From NCBI GenBank assembly GCA_024699575.1, contig JAILPF010000258.1, positions 1 through 7,112 of the forward strand: 7,112 nt of DNA, in the 5' to 3' direction. The notes beneath the pieces are model-generated. The model saw only the letters and a list, made by a program, of their open reading frames with translations. It did no database searches and had not been told where the DNA came from. This stretch comes from Acetatifactor sp. (GTDB lineage Bacteria > Bacillota > Clostridia > Lachnospirales > Lachnospiraceae). Position numbers and translations under genes: made by a program. Positions 1 through 6,970 of this stretch are shown one piece after another (position 1 is the first letter of the stretch; each line of letters opens with the position of its first letter).

Positions 1-832
1 GAACTTCACTTAAATGTTCAAAATCCACGGCCGGTGTAATATAACCGGATTTCGTCAGGTTATTGTTATCTCTGTTAATTGTATGTATATATCCAATCAG
101 AATATTGGGAAGATATTTGTCGCTGATATTAGATGTGACAATTTTATCTCCCTCAGCGACACTTCCAAGGCTGTCCACAAGCTGGCTGAACGAAATCACT
201 CCGTCAGCCATCAGTTTCAAATCACCAGACACAATCAGGTTATCTTCTGTCGCAAGTGTCATCGCACTGACATTACTATTATCAGAAATAATCGCTGTAA
301 CTCTGGACCAATTTGGACCAACCGATGTAATCCGTCCAACCAGACCGCCTGCTGCGATAACATTCATGTCAATGTCAAGCTGGTCATTCGTCCCTTTGTC
401 AATAATGAAAGAAGAATACCAGTTTCCGGAATCCCTGCTGATAATGCGCGCTCCAACTTTGGAATATCTTCCGTATTGCTCATCCAGCTCTACAAGCTCA
501 CGAAGTTTATTTAATTCATATTTATCCTGTTGAAGTAAAATATTCTCTTCTGTCAAGTCAGCGATTTCTGCTTTTAACTGTTCATTCTCCTCCAAAAGGC
601 TTCTAATCTGAACAAGTTCCTCAGACCGGTTGGAAAGCCAGCTTCCCATTTTACTGATTCCCTGCTGAAATGGAACAATCACATATCCCACTGCCGTATT
701 AAGCGGTCTGTCAAAAACATTGGTACCAAAAGTTACCAGCATCATCACTGTGCAAATAACTGTCAAAATAAAAAGGAGATATTTACCCGGCAAAGTAAAT
801 TTCTCCCCTTTTTTCTTTATAACTGGGCTCAT
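1..832 (-). CDS. mreC: Rod shape-determining protein MreC (partial, C-terminus off the left edge)
   Basis: MreC is a membrane-anchored, extracytoplasmic scaffold of the elongation machinery that links cytoplasmic MreB filaments to MreD, RodA and PBP2-type enzymes for side-wall peptidoglycan synthesis. The 277 visible residues show the family layout: a short basic N-terminus (KKKGEK), one membrane helix at about 18-36, a charged heptad-like coiled coil at about 68-115 (ending KLRELVEL), then the beta-rich MreC domain with ARIISRDSGNWYSSFIIDKG at 128-147 and a GLVGRITSVG strand at 163-172. I found it by translating the minus strand. The frame stays open to the window edge and perhaps 10 or so residues are missing. 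The start is the ATG at 832-830, which overlaps the TGA of the upstream mreB-like gene as ATGA, with a GAAGGG ribosome binding site inside that gene. The overlap implies translational coupling. Family assignment is confident. Confidence 0.95.
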   Translation of the reverse strand, partial: MSPVIKKKGEKFTLPGKYLLFILTVICTVMMLVTFGTNVFDRPLNTAVGYVIVPFQQGISKMGSWLSNRSEELVQIRSLLEENEQLKAEIADLTEENILLQQDKYELNKLRELVELDEQYGRYSKVGARIISRDSGNWYSSFIIDKGTNDQLDIDMNVIAAGGLVGRITSVGPNWSRVTAIISDNSNVSAMTLATEDNLIVSGDLKLMADGVISFSQLVDSLGSVAEGDKIVTSNISDKYLPNILIGYIHTINRDNNNLTKSGYITPAVDFEHLSEV

Positions 833-1839
833 TTACTCATCCCTTCAATCGCATAGGCAACGGTTTTATAATTGTCATCGTTGATAATCTTTGCCAGTCC
901 CAGACATACACTGGTCAATGGATTCTCTGTTGTATTGACTTTCAATCCTGTACCTTTTGAAAGGCGTTCAGCAAAATGACTCACCTGCGAGGTTCCTCCT
1001 GTAAGGTAGATACCATGGCGATAAATATCTGCGGCGAGCTCCGGTGGGGTCCGCTCCAAAATAACCTTCACATTATCAATAATTGTGCTGAAATGTTCAT
1101 CCAGGGCTTCATTTACAAGTTTTGTAGGTATCTCTCTCTCCACAGGAAGTCCTGTCACAATATCACGGCCGTAAACCAATGCCCCTTTGCCCTCTTCTTC
1201 AAGGCTCTTAAGCGACATTTTCACATTTTCCGCAGTCTTTCCACCGACGATAAGGCTGAATTCCCTACGGATTACTCCCCTTATTGCCTCGTCAAATTTC
1301 AATCCTCCCACTTTAATCAGACGGCTAAGTACAATACCTCCAAGAGAAAGAATGGAAATTTCCGTACTTTCATATCCTACATTTACTACAAGAACGCCCT
1401 GAGAATTTTTCACATCAATATCAAGACCAAGCCCGTCTGCAACAGCTTTCTCGACGACCATAATCTTTTTTGCCTTTACACCCGCATCCTTAATCAAATC
1501 AAAAAATGCTCTTTTCTCTACTTCTGTAACATCTGTCGGAACAGCAATATAAAAATCAGAGGGCTTTGTATTTCCCTTCTGCAGATCACTGATAAAATAC
1601 TTAATCAATGTCTCCATATTTTTGATATCTGCAATAACACCGTTGGAAAGCGGATAAGAAATATGAATATTGGAAGGTGCCTTCTCATACATTTCATATG
1701 CGGAGTTACCATATGCAAAAAGTGTATTTTTGTTCTCAATTGCAATCATATTCTTTTCAACAAGAATATTATCATCATTTCTACTGTAAATCTTAATATT
1801 GTTTGTACCTAAATCGATACCAAATGCATTATTAGCCAA
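829..1839 (-). CDS. mreB: MreB-like actin-family rod shape-determining protein
   Basis: MreB proteins form membrane-associated, ATP-dependent filaments that orient cell-wall synthesis. This 336-residue product has normal MreB length and order of motifs: phosphate-1 loop GIDLGTNN at 7-14, the MreB signature GVIADIKNMETLIKYFI at 67-83, a TEVEKRA segment at 105-111 that retains the glutamate region associated with catalysis, the strand ISILSLGGIV at 161-170, and the adenosine motif LTGGTSQV at 279-286. Phosphate-2 is unusual: where MreB normally reads DIGGGTTE, this protein has NVGYESTE at 153-160, losing the aspartate and two glycines. The adenosine GGG is also GGT. It could therefore be a divergent paralogue with altered ATPase rather than the housekeeping MreB. 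The start appears to be TTG at 1839; no ATG is available before the phosphate-1 strand. It sits 15 bases after radC and overlaps mreC by four bases, which supports a role in cell shape. Confidence 0.9.
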   Translation of the reverse strand: MANNAFGIDLGTNNIKIYSRNDDNILVEKNMIAIENKNTLFAYGNSAYEMYEKAPSNIHISYPLSNGVIADIKNMETLIKYFISDLQKGNTKPSDFYIAVPTDVTEVEKRAFFDLIKDAGVKAKKIMVVEKAVADGLGLDIDVKNSQGVLVVNVGYESTEISILSLGGIVLSRLIKVGGLKFDEAIRGVIRREFSLIVGGKTAENVKMSLKSLEEEGKGALVYGRDIVTGLPVEREIPTKLVNEALDEHFSTIIDNVKVILERTPPELAADIYRHGIYLTGGTSQVSHFAERLSKGTGLKVNTTENPLTSVCLGLAKIINDDNYKTVAYAIEGMSK

Positions 1840-1847
1840 AATACTGA

Positions 1848-1854
1848 CCCCTTT
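1848..1854 (-). promoter_or_regulatory. Ribosome binding site supporting the TTG start of the mreB-like gene
   Basis: Read on the minus strand, AAAGGGG lies 8 bases (TCAGTATT) before the TTG at 1839-1837 and directly after the radC TAG stop (1857-1855). Its position supports TTG as the start codon, because no ATG or GTG precedes the phosphate-1 motif in this frame at a suitable distance. A TTG start behind an imperfect site may keep translation modest, which is inference. Confidence 0.6.
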
Positions 1855-2538
1855 CTATAAGTAAGATGCTTCTCTGAAGCTTAAATACTTGTTATCGCCG
1901 ATAATAATGTGATCCAGAAGCGGAATATCGAGCACCAGTCCCATCTCTTTAATACTTTTGGTGATTTCTAAATCTGAATTACTTGGCATCGGATCTCCAC
2001 TCGGATGATTGTGTAAGAGAATAAGATTCACAGCTTCCGCTTTTAGTGCTTCCATAAAAATCTCTCTCGGAGATATCAGGGACATTTTAACACTGCCCTC
2101 CGACATCTTTTTTTCAGATAGAATCTTACCCTTTGAATCCAGGCAAAGAAGAAATACACATTCTGTTGTCCGGTGGCGTAACTTCTCCATATAATAAGCA
2201 GCCACAGAGGAAGGTTCATTAAAACAGAACGACTGCTTTGCAGAGGCTCTGCTCATTCGCATGGACAACTCGGCAATACACTTCAGCTTAACAGCTTTCA
2301 CCTCGCCAATCCCTTTGATGCTCGTCAAATCCTTCAGGGAAATATCGTAGAGTCCAAGTAACCCTTCCCTTGGATATTTCGACAGAGCCAGAACCTTGTC
2401 CGCAAGCATTAACGCGTTGCAATCTACCGTGCCTGTTCTCAGGATAATTGCCAATAGTTCTGCATCTGTAAGATATTCTGCTCCAAATTCCAAAAATCTC
2501 TCATAGGGAAGTACATTTTGTGTAAATTCTTTTTTCAT
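1855..2538 (-). CDS. radC: RadC family JAB/MPN-domain protein
   Basis: RadC proteins carry an N-terminal helix-hairpin-helix region and a C-terminal JAB1/MPN metalloprotease-like fold. The historic label 'DNA repair protein' is not well supported and the substrate is unknown. The 227-residue product fits the usual length. Residues 11-36 match the family N-terminus (LTDAELLAIILRTGT at 23-37), the helix-hairpin-helix is LTSIKGIGEVK at 71-81, and the JAMM metal motif is complete: H176-N-H178, seven residues, S186, two residues, D189, within LLHNHPSGDPMPSNSD. The ATG at 2538 is supported by an in-frame TGA at 2568-2566 just upstream. The ribosome binding site is weak (purine-rich AGAAAGAAG close to the start). 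A candidate promoter precedes it, and the mreB-like gene follows after 15 bases. RadC next to mreBC is a common Firmicutes arrangement, but a functional tie to cell shape is unproven. Confidence 0.96.
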   Translation of the reverse strand: MKKEFTQNVLPYERFLEFGAEYLTDAELLAIILRTGTVDCNALMLADKVLALSKYPREGLLGLYDISLKDLTSIKGIGEVKAVKLKCIAELSMRMSRASAKQSFCFNEPSSVAAYYMEKLRHRTTECVFLLCLDSKGKILSEKKMSEGSVKMSLISPREIFMEALKAEAVNLILLHNHPSGDPMPSNSDLEITKSIKEMGLVLDIPLLDHIIIGDNKYLSFREASYL

Positions 2539-2597
2539 ACACTTCTTTCTGCCTTCTCCAATGCATCAAGAAGTTTCCATATTCCATACGCTTTTAT

Positions 2598-2626
2598 ATA
2601 GTACCACAAAAAGAAACTGATGTACA
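2598..2626 (-). promoter_or_regulatory. Candidate sigma-A-type promoter for radC-mreB-mreC
   Basis: On the minus strand the gap upstream of radC reads TGTACA (2626-2621), 17 bases, then TACTAT (2603-2598), with TGG immediately before the -10 hexamer giving an extended -10 (TGnTATAAT-like). Each hexamer matches consensus at four of six positions and the spacing is ideal. Transcription would start near 2591, leaving a leader of about 50 bases before the radC ATG. It would make the shape genes expressible independently of the mutSL-miaA unit. This was predicted by eye only. Confidence 0.5.
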
Positions 2627-2657
2627 CAAAATTCAAATAATTTATTTTGCGCTTATT

Positions 2658-3956
2658 CTACAGATTTTTCAGCGACACAATTCCTTTATCCACAAGCGTC
2701 TGCAAACTCTTGGTGATACCAAATCTCGCATGCTGCCATGTCAATCCCCCCTGAAAATAAACTGCAAACGGAGGCTTGATAGGACCATCGGCGGATAATT
2801 CAATTGAAGAGCCTGATACAAATGCACCTGCCGCCATAATCACCTTTGCATCATATCCGGGCATATCCCAAGGTTCAGGAACTACATGGCTGTCAACCGG
2901 TGCCGCTGCCTGTATTCCCTGGCAGAAGGCAACCACTCCCTCCTCTGTTCCAAAGGTTACTGCCTGAATAATGTCATGTCGGCTCTCCGAACCGTTTGGT
3001 ACCACAGTAAATCCTAATTTTTCATATACATTTGCTGCAAATATGGCACCTTTTAGAGCCCCAGCAGTCACAGTCGGCGCAAGGAAAAATCCCTGATAAA
3101 ACTGTGGAAGGATTCCGAGAGATGCACCAACCTCTTTCCCTAATCCCGGGGAAGTCAAACGATATGCTGCGTTTTCCACACACTCTTTTTTGCCGGCAAT
3201 ATAACCGCCAATCGGAGCCAGCCCGCCTCCGGGATTTTTAATAAGTGAACCAACAACCATATCTGCCCCGACATCGGAAGGCTCTTTTGTTTCCACAAAT
3301 TCACCATAACAGTTGTCAACCATGCATATTATATCCGGTTTGATTCCTTTAATAAAGGAAATCACCTCCCCGATACGTTCCACAGACAATGTCGGTCTGG
3401 TCTGATATCCCTTTGATCGCTGTATCGTGACAAGTTTTGTCTTTTCATTGATACTTTTTCTGATATTCTCAAAGTCAAAGCTTCCATCCGGCAATAAATC
3501 CACCTGTTTATAGGTGACACCGTATTCCGCAAGCGAGCCCTTTGAGGGGCGAATACCGATAACTTCTTCCAAGGTATCATAGGGCTTGCCAACCGGAGAA
3601 AGCAATTCATCTCCCGGTCTTAAATTACTCATGAGTGCAAGAGCAAGTGCATGTGTTCCACAGGTTATCTGCGGGCGCACAAGAGCCGCCTCTGTATGAA
3701 AAACAGAAGCATAGACTTCTTCCAACGTATCCCTTCCGAGGTCATTATATCCGTATCCTGTTGTACCGAGGAGACATGCCTCACTAACCTGATGCTTCTG
3801 CATAGCCTTCAAAACTTTAAGCTGATTATACTCAGCAACTTCGTCAATACCTGCAAAACGTTCCTTTAACTGAGCAACAACAGCTGCGCTAAAATCAAAA
3901 ACTTCCTCACTAATACCCAGAGAGGAATACATCTCTTTTAAATAATTCTCACTCAT
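2658..3956 (-). CDS. Methionine gamma-lyase family PLP-dependent protein (YnbB / 'aluminium resistance' family)
   Basis: This 432-residue protein is a fold-type I PLP enzyme of the family related to cystathionine/methionine gamma-lyases and often annotated as aluminium resistance protein or B. subtilis YnbB. The physiological substrate is not established; cleavage of a sulfur amino acid is only implied by homology. Visible family motifs are GTTGYGYNDLGRDTLEEVYA at 64-83, PQITCGTHALA at 95-105 in the cofactor phosphate region, MVDNCYGEF at 212-220 with D214 expected to pair with the pyridine nitrogen, and GSLIKNPGGGLAPIGGYIAG at 236-255 with K240 as the likely Schiff-base lysine. The length is normal and no break is seen. 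ATG at 3956 has AAAGGA 8 bases upstream. It starts 15 bases after miaA, so it is probably co-transcribed with mutS-mutL-miaA. In B. subtilis hfq lies near miaA and ynbB; no hfq is found here. Confidence 0.92.
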   Translation of the reverse strand: MSENYLKEMYSSLGISEEVFDFSAAVVAQLKERFAGIDEVAEYNQLKVLKAMQKHQVSEACLLGTTGYGYNDLGRDTLEEVYASVFHTEAALVRPQITCGTHALALALMSNLRPGDELLSPVGKPYDTLEEVIGIRPSKGSLAEYGVTYKQVDLLPDGSFDFENIRKSINEKTKLVTIQRSKGYQTRPTLSVERIGEVISFIKGIKPDIICMVDNCYGEFVETKEPSDVGADMVVGSLIKNPGGGLAPIGGYIAGKKECVENAAYRLTSPGLGKEVGASLGILPQFYQGFFLAPTVTAGALKGAIFAANVYEKLGFTVVPNGSESRHDIIQAVTFGTEEGVVAFCQGIQAAAPVDSHVVPEPWDMPGYDAKVIMAAGAFVSGSSIELSADGPIKPPFAVYFQGGLTWQHARFGITKSLQTLVDKGIVSLKNL

Positions 3957-3971
3957 AGAACAAATCCTTTC

Positions 3972-4934
3972 TCACACGTTCATCTCGGTAATTATACCTT
4001 CACGAACGCACTGCTTTATCATAAAATCAAGCATCCTTTCTTCGTCATAGTCGAAAGCATCCTTGTCCACCCAAATCACATCATTCTCTCTCCTAAACCA
4101 GGTGAGCTGTCTCTTGGCAAAATGTCGCGTATCTCTTTTCAGCAAAGAGATCGCCCCCTCCAAGGAAATATCTCCGGCAAGATAATCCAGAATTTCTTTG
4201 TATCCCAATCCCTGCATGGAAACCATGCCTTTCCGGCAACCATAATCATACAGCCATTTTACTTCTTCCACAAGCCCGTCCTGTAGCATTTCATCTATTC
4301 GCTTTTCAATGCGCTCATATAAAATTTCTCGCTTATCGTTTAGTACAAAATAGCAGGATTGATATATCTTTTGTTTTTTCCTCTCCTCTTCATTGTGTTC
4401 AGAGATACGCTGTCCTGTCAAATGATGGTACTCCAATGCACGGATAACACGTTTCACATTGTTTGGATGGATTTCTTCTGCAGCCTTTGAATCGACTTTT
4501 CTCAACATTTCATGTAGAAAAATGGTGCCTTTTTCATCCGCCATTTTCTCAAGTTCGTTCCGGAAAGAGGAATCCTCTTCATTTTCGGTAAAATCAATTC
4601 CACGCAGCACCGCCTGAATATAAAATCCGGTTCCTCCGGTAAGAATTGGAATATGCCCCCTCTCATAGATCTCCCTGATGCATTTTTCAGCCATCTGCTG
4701 AAACAAAACCACATTAAAATTCTCAGTCGGTTCTAATACATCAATCAAATGGTGGGGTACTCCCTGCATTTCCTCCGGTCGAATTTTGGCCGAACCGATA
4801 TTCATATATTTATACACCTGCATGGAATCGGCGGAAATGATTTCCCCGTTCACCACCTTTGCAAGTGCAATTGAGAGTTTGGTTTTTCCAACAGCTGTCG
4901 GACCGGTCAGTATAATCAAAGGTCTAGATTCCAT
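3972..4934 (-). CDS. miaA: tRNA dimethylallyltransferase MiaA
   Basis: MiaA transfers the dimethylallyl group of DMAPP to N6 of A37 in tRNAs reading codons that begin with U, the first step to ms2i6A; MiaB then methylthiolates it. The product has 320 residues, typical for bacteria. It shows the P-loop GPTAVGKT at 11-18, the DSMQVYKYMNIGSAK segment at 36-50, TGGTGFYIQA at 99-108 lining the tRNA/DMAPP channel, NNVKRVIRALE at 158-168, QGLGYKE at 241-247, and the C-terminal TRHFAKRQLTWFR at 269-281. The ATG at 4934 is preceded by a strong GGAGG (4943-4939) at short spacing and places the P-loop at the usual position. It lies 18 bases after the mutL stop, and mutSL-miaA is a recurrent operon in Firmicutes. 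Nothing in the sequence looks damaged. Confidence 0.98.
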   Translation of the reverse strand: MESRPLIILTGPTAVGKTKLSIALAKVVNGEIISADSMQVYKYMNIGSAKIRPEEMQGVPHHLIDVLEPTENFNVVLFQQMAEKCIREIYERGHIPILTGGTGFYIQAVLRGIDFTENEEDSSFRNELEKMADEKGTIFLHEMLRKVDSKAAEEIHPNNVKRVIRALEYHHLTGQRISEHNEEERKKQKIYQSCYFVLNDKREILYERIEKRIDEMLQDGLVEEVKWLYDYGCRKGMVSMQGLGYKEILDYLAGDISLEGAISLLKRDTRHFAKRQLTWFRRENDVIWVDKDAFDYDEERMLDFMIKQCVREGIITEMNV

Positions 4935-4952
4935 AATTCCTCCGAACTATCT

Positions 4953-6950
4953 TTACACAATTCTCTTAAACATTTTTTCCATATCATTTTTGCTTAACCG
5001 CACAATGGTAGGACGGCCATGCGGACAGTTATAAGGGTTCTCCAAAGTAAGCAGTTCATCAATCAAGTATTCTGCCTCCCGCAGACTCAACCGGTTGTTC
5101 CCTTTTACCGCTGCTTTGCAGGACATGGATGCGATTTTTTCCTCCACAACACGAATATGTCCTCTCTGACCGTTGTCAACCAGTTCATCCAATACCGCCA
5201 AAAACATTTCTCTCTCTTCGCAGCCGTACAAATCAACCGGGACACTTCTCAAAGCATATTCGCTCCCGCCAAAATTTTCTATTTCAAATCCCAATGACCG
5301 GAAGACTTCGATGTATTCTTTGCAGACAATTTCTTCCTGCGCAGACAGTGTAACCACAATAGGCGGCATCAGCCTTTGTGAGGAAACCTGTTTCTCATGA
5401 AATTGTTTCATCAGTCTTTCATATTTAACCTTCTCATGAGCAGCATGCTGATCGATAATAAAAAGTTCCTTTTCAAACTGAACCATCCAATAGGTATCGA
5501 AAACCTGCCCGATAATTTTGTACCTGCTTCTGTTCTCCACTGTAAGAAGTTTTTCTTCAAAGAGATTCATCTGCTCCGATGGTTGTTCTTCCGCAACCGT
5601 AATCTGCTCAGTCTGTGCAGGTTCCTCTTTTTTTCGAAAGGCAGGCTCCTCTTTCGGTGGTGCCACTTCCTCAACAAAAAACTCCTCTTTCGGTGTTTCT
5701 TGCGAAACAACCGGCTTTTCCGGCACCGGTGATGTGATGACCGGTGAAACGGGTTTTACCCTATTCCAGACAGGATTTTGGCTAAAATCTTTCGTCTGTG
5801 GAACAGCGCTGCGATATTTCACTTCCTCCATCACTCTGTGCTGTACTTCTCTGGTTTTTTCAAAAGGCTCCGGTGTATGTACCCTGAATGCCTCTTTCTG
5901 CTGTTCTTTTTCGACTTTTTGAATTGCTTTACTCTCGCCAAAATCAGCCTTCGGAATCATCTCACGATGCTTTAATGCAGAGGAAACCGCCTCTGACAAA
6001 ACTCGTGCAAAAAGGATTCCATCCTTAAAGCGTACATCCATTTTTGTCGGATGAACATTGACATCCACATCCTGTGTATCCAGGGTAAGATGCATAACGC
6101 AAAAAGGGAATTTATGTTGCATAAGGTATTCCTTATATCCCTCTTCAATTCCTCTGGAAATCACACTGCTTTTTATGTATCTTCCATTGATGAAGTAAAT
6201 TTCATGATTACGGTTCGATCTGACTTGAACAGGCTTACCCAGATAACCTTCGATAGTTATTCCATCTTTAACCACCTGTATGGGTACAAGTTCGGCAGCA
6301 GTTTCCCGTCCAAAAATACGATATATTACCTCTTTTAAATCACCATTTCCGGATGTGTGGAATCTGGTCTGATTCCCCTGCACAAACTTAAACGAAATAT
6401 CCGGTCTTGATAAAGCAAGATGTTCCATTAAATCAGCAACATATCCACCTTCCGTAGCCGGTTGTTTCAAAAATTTTCGTCGGACAGGGGTATTAAAAAA
6501 TAAATTTCTCACTAAAAATGTAGTTCCATCCGGTGCTCCAACCTCACCAAAGTCCTTCTCCACTGCCCCCTCCAGCAGAAGGCGTGTTCCGGTCAGACTA
6601 TCGTTTGTTTTTGTCATAAGCTCCACTTTTGAGACAGCAGCTATGCTGGATAATGCCTCGCCTCTAAATCCCAGACTTGCTATTCTGGTCAAATCTTCCA
6701 CACTCTGAATTTTGCTGGTCGCATGACGTAAGAAAGCTGCCCGGATCTGGTCTCTTTCCATACCGCTACCATTGTCCGTCACACGGATAAACTCAATTCC
6801 GCCATCTTTAATTTCCACCGTTATGGCTGTTGCCTTTGCGTCAATAGCATTTTCAACGAGCTCTTTAACTACGCTGGCCGGTCGTTCCACCACTTCACCG
6901 GCAGCAATCTTATCAATCGTCTCCGAATCTAATACATGAATCTGTGCCAT
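4953..6950 (-). CDS. mutL: DNA mismatch repair protein MutL (ATPase plus endonuclease type)
   Basis: MutL couples mismatch recognition by MutS to strand incision. The product has 665 residues from the ATG at 6950. The N-terminal GHKL ATPase contains ELVENAIDA (E30 and N34), DNGSGM at 59-64, GFRGEAL at 94-100 and the NTPVRRKFL segment. A low-complexity linker rich in Pro, Glu and Lys spans about 335-465. The C-terminal domain carries the nuclease motifs DQHAAHEKVKYE at 500-511 (pattern DQHA-x2-E-x4-E), SCKAAVKGN at 610-618 and CPHGRP at 642-647, so it should be an active nicking MutL as in bacteria lacking MutH. QRLMPP at 525-530 sits where the B. subtilis protein has its clamp-binding site, and QMNLF at 460-464 is a second candidate. 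An upstream in-frame TTG at 6962 is rejected because the ribosome binding site lies between it and the ATG. It is 20 bases after mutS and 18 before miaA. Confidence 0.98.
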   Translation of the reverse strand: MAQIHVLDSETIDKIAAGEVVERPASVVKELVENAIDAKATAITVEIKDGGIEFIRVTDNGSGMERDQIRAAFLRHATSKIQSVEDLTRIASLGFRGEALSSIAAVSKVELMTKTNDSLTGTRLLLEGAVEKDFGEVGAPDGTTFLVRNLFFNTPVRRKFLKQPATEGGYVADLMEHLALSRPDISFKFVQGNQTRFHTSGNGDLKEVIYRIFGRETAAELVPIQVVKDGITIEGYLGKPVQVRSNRNHEIYFINGRYIKSSVISRGIEEGYKEYLMQHKFPFCVMHLTLDTQDVDVNVHPTKMDVRFKDGILFARVLSEAVSSALKHREMIPKADFGESKAIQKVEKEQQKEAFRVHTPEPFEKTREVQHRVMEEVKYRSAVPQTKDFSQNPVWNRVKPVSPVITSPVPEKPVVSQETPKEEFFVEEVAPPKEEPAFRKKEEPAQTEQITVAEEQPSEQMNLFEEKLLTVENRSRYKIIGQVFDTYWMVQFEKELFIIDQHAAHEKVKYERLMKQFHEKQVSSQRLMPPIVVTLSAQEEIVCKEYIEVFRSLGFEIENFGGSEYALRSVPVDLYGCEEREMFLAVLDELVDNGQRGHIRVVEEKIASMSCKAAVKGNNRLSLREAEYLIDELLTLENPYNCPHGRPTIVRLSKNDMEKMFKRIV
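5617..5695. repeat. Short direct repeats inside the mutL linker
   Basis: CTCCTCTTTCGGTG occurs exactly at 5646-5659 and 5682-5695 (36 bases, 12 codons apart). GCAGGTTCCTCTTT at 5617-5630 recurs with one mismatch at 5641-5654 (24 bases, 8 codons apart). All periods are multiples of three, and on the coding strand they encode repeated PKEE and KEEPA units in the disordered linker. This looks like in-frame internal duplication within a flexible tether. Confidence 0.6.
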
Positions 6951-6951
6951 G

Positions 6952-6960
6952 CTCCACCTC
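6952..6960 (-). promoter_or_regulatory. Ribosome binding site that fixes the mutL start at 6950
   Basis: The minus strand reads GAGGTGGAGC directly before the ATG at 6950-6948; GAGGTG (6960-6955) is part of the ideal anti-16S complement. Starting at the in-frame TTG at 6962 would place this site inside the coding region and add MRWS ahead of the family N-terminus MAQIHVLD, so the ATG is preferred. Confidence 0.8.
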
Positions 6961-6970
6961 AAAATTAATC

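Noticed and set aside
14..533. Two overlapping plus-strand open frames at the left edge
   Set aside because: They lie antisense to mreC, whose minus-strand translation shows a membrane helix, coiled coil and MreC domain. The plus-strand translations match no family I recognise.
976..1812. Long plus-strand open frame of 278 codons
   Set aside because: It is antisense to the mreB-like gene. Its translation is Cys/Ile/Asn-rich with no recognisable motif, as expected for a mirror frame.
2504..2587. Leader ORF starting ATG at 2587 and overlapping the radC start out of frame
   Set aside because: It has no ribosome binding site, lies within a few bases of the predicted transcription start, and its short translation has no leader-peptide signature such as runs of one amino acid.
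2626..2648. CAAAAT...ATTTTG inverted repeat after the PLP-enzyme gene as a terminator
   Set aside because: The stem is only six AT-rich pairs with no GC core and no clear following T-run on the minus strand, so it is too weak to call an intrinsic terminator.
3362..3610. Minus-strand 82-codon frame within the PLP-enzyme gene
   Set aside because: It is a shifted-frame shadow of a gene with continuous family motifs across this region.
6951..6962. TTG at 6962 as the mutL start, adding MRWS
   Set aside because: The extension is encoded by the ribosome binding site itself, and MutL proteins begin at the MAQIHVLD-like segment.
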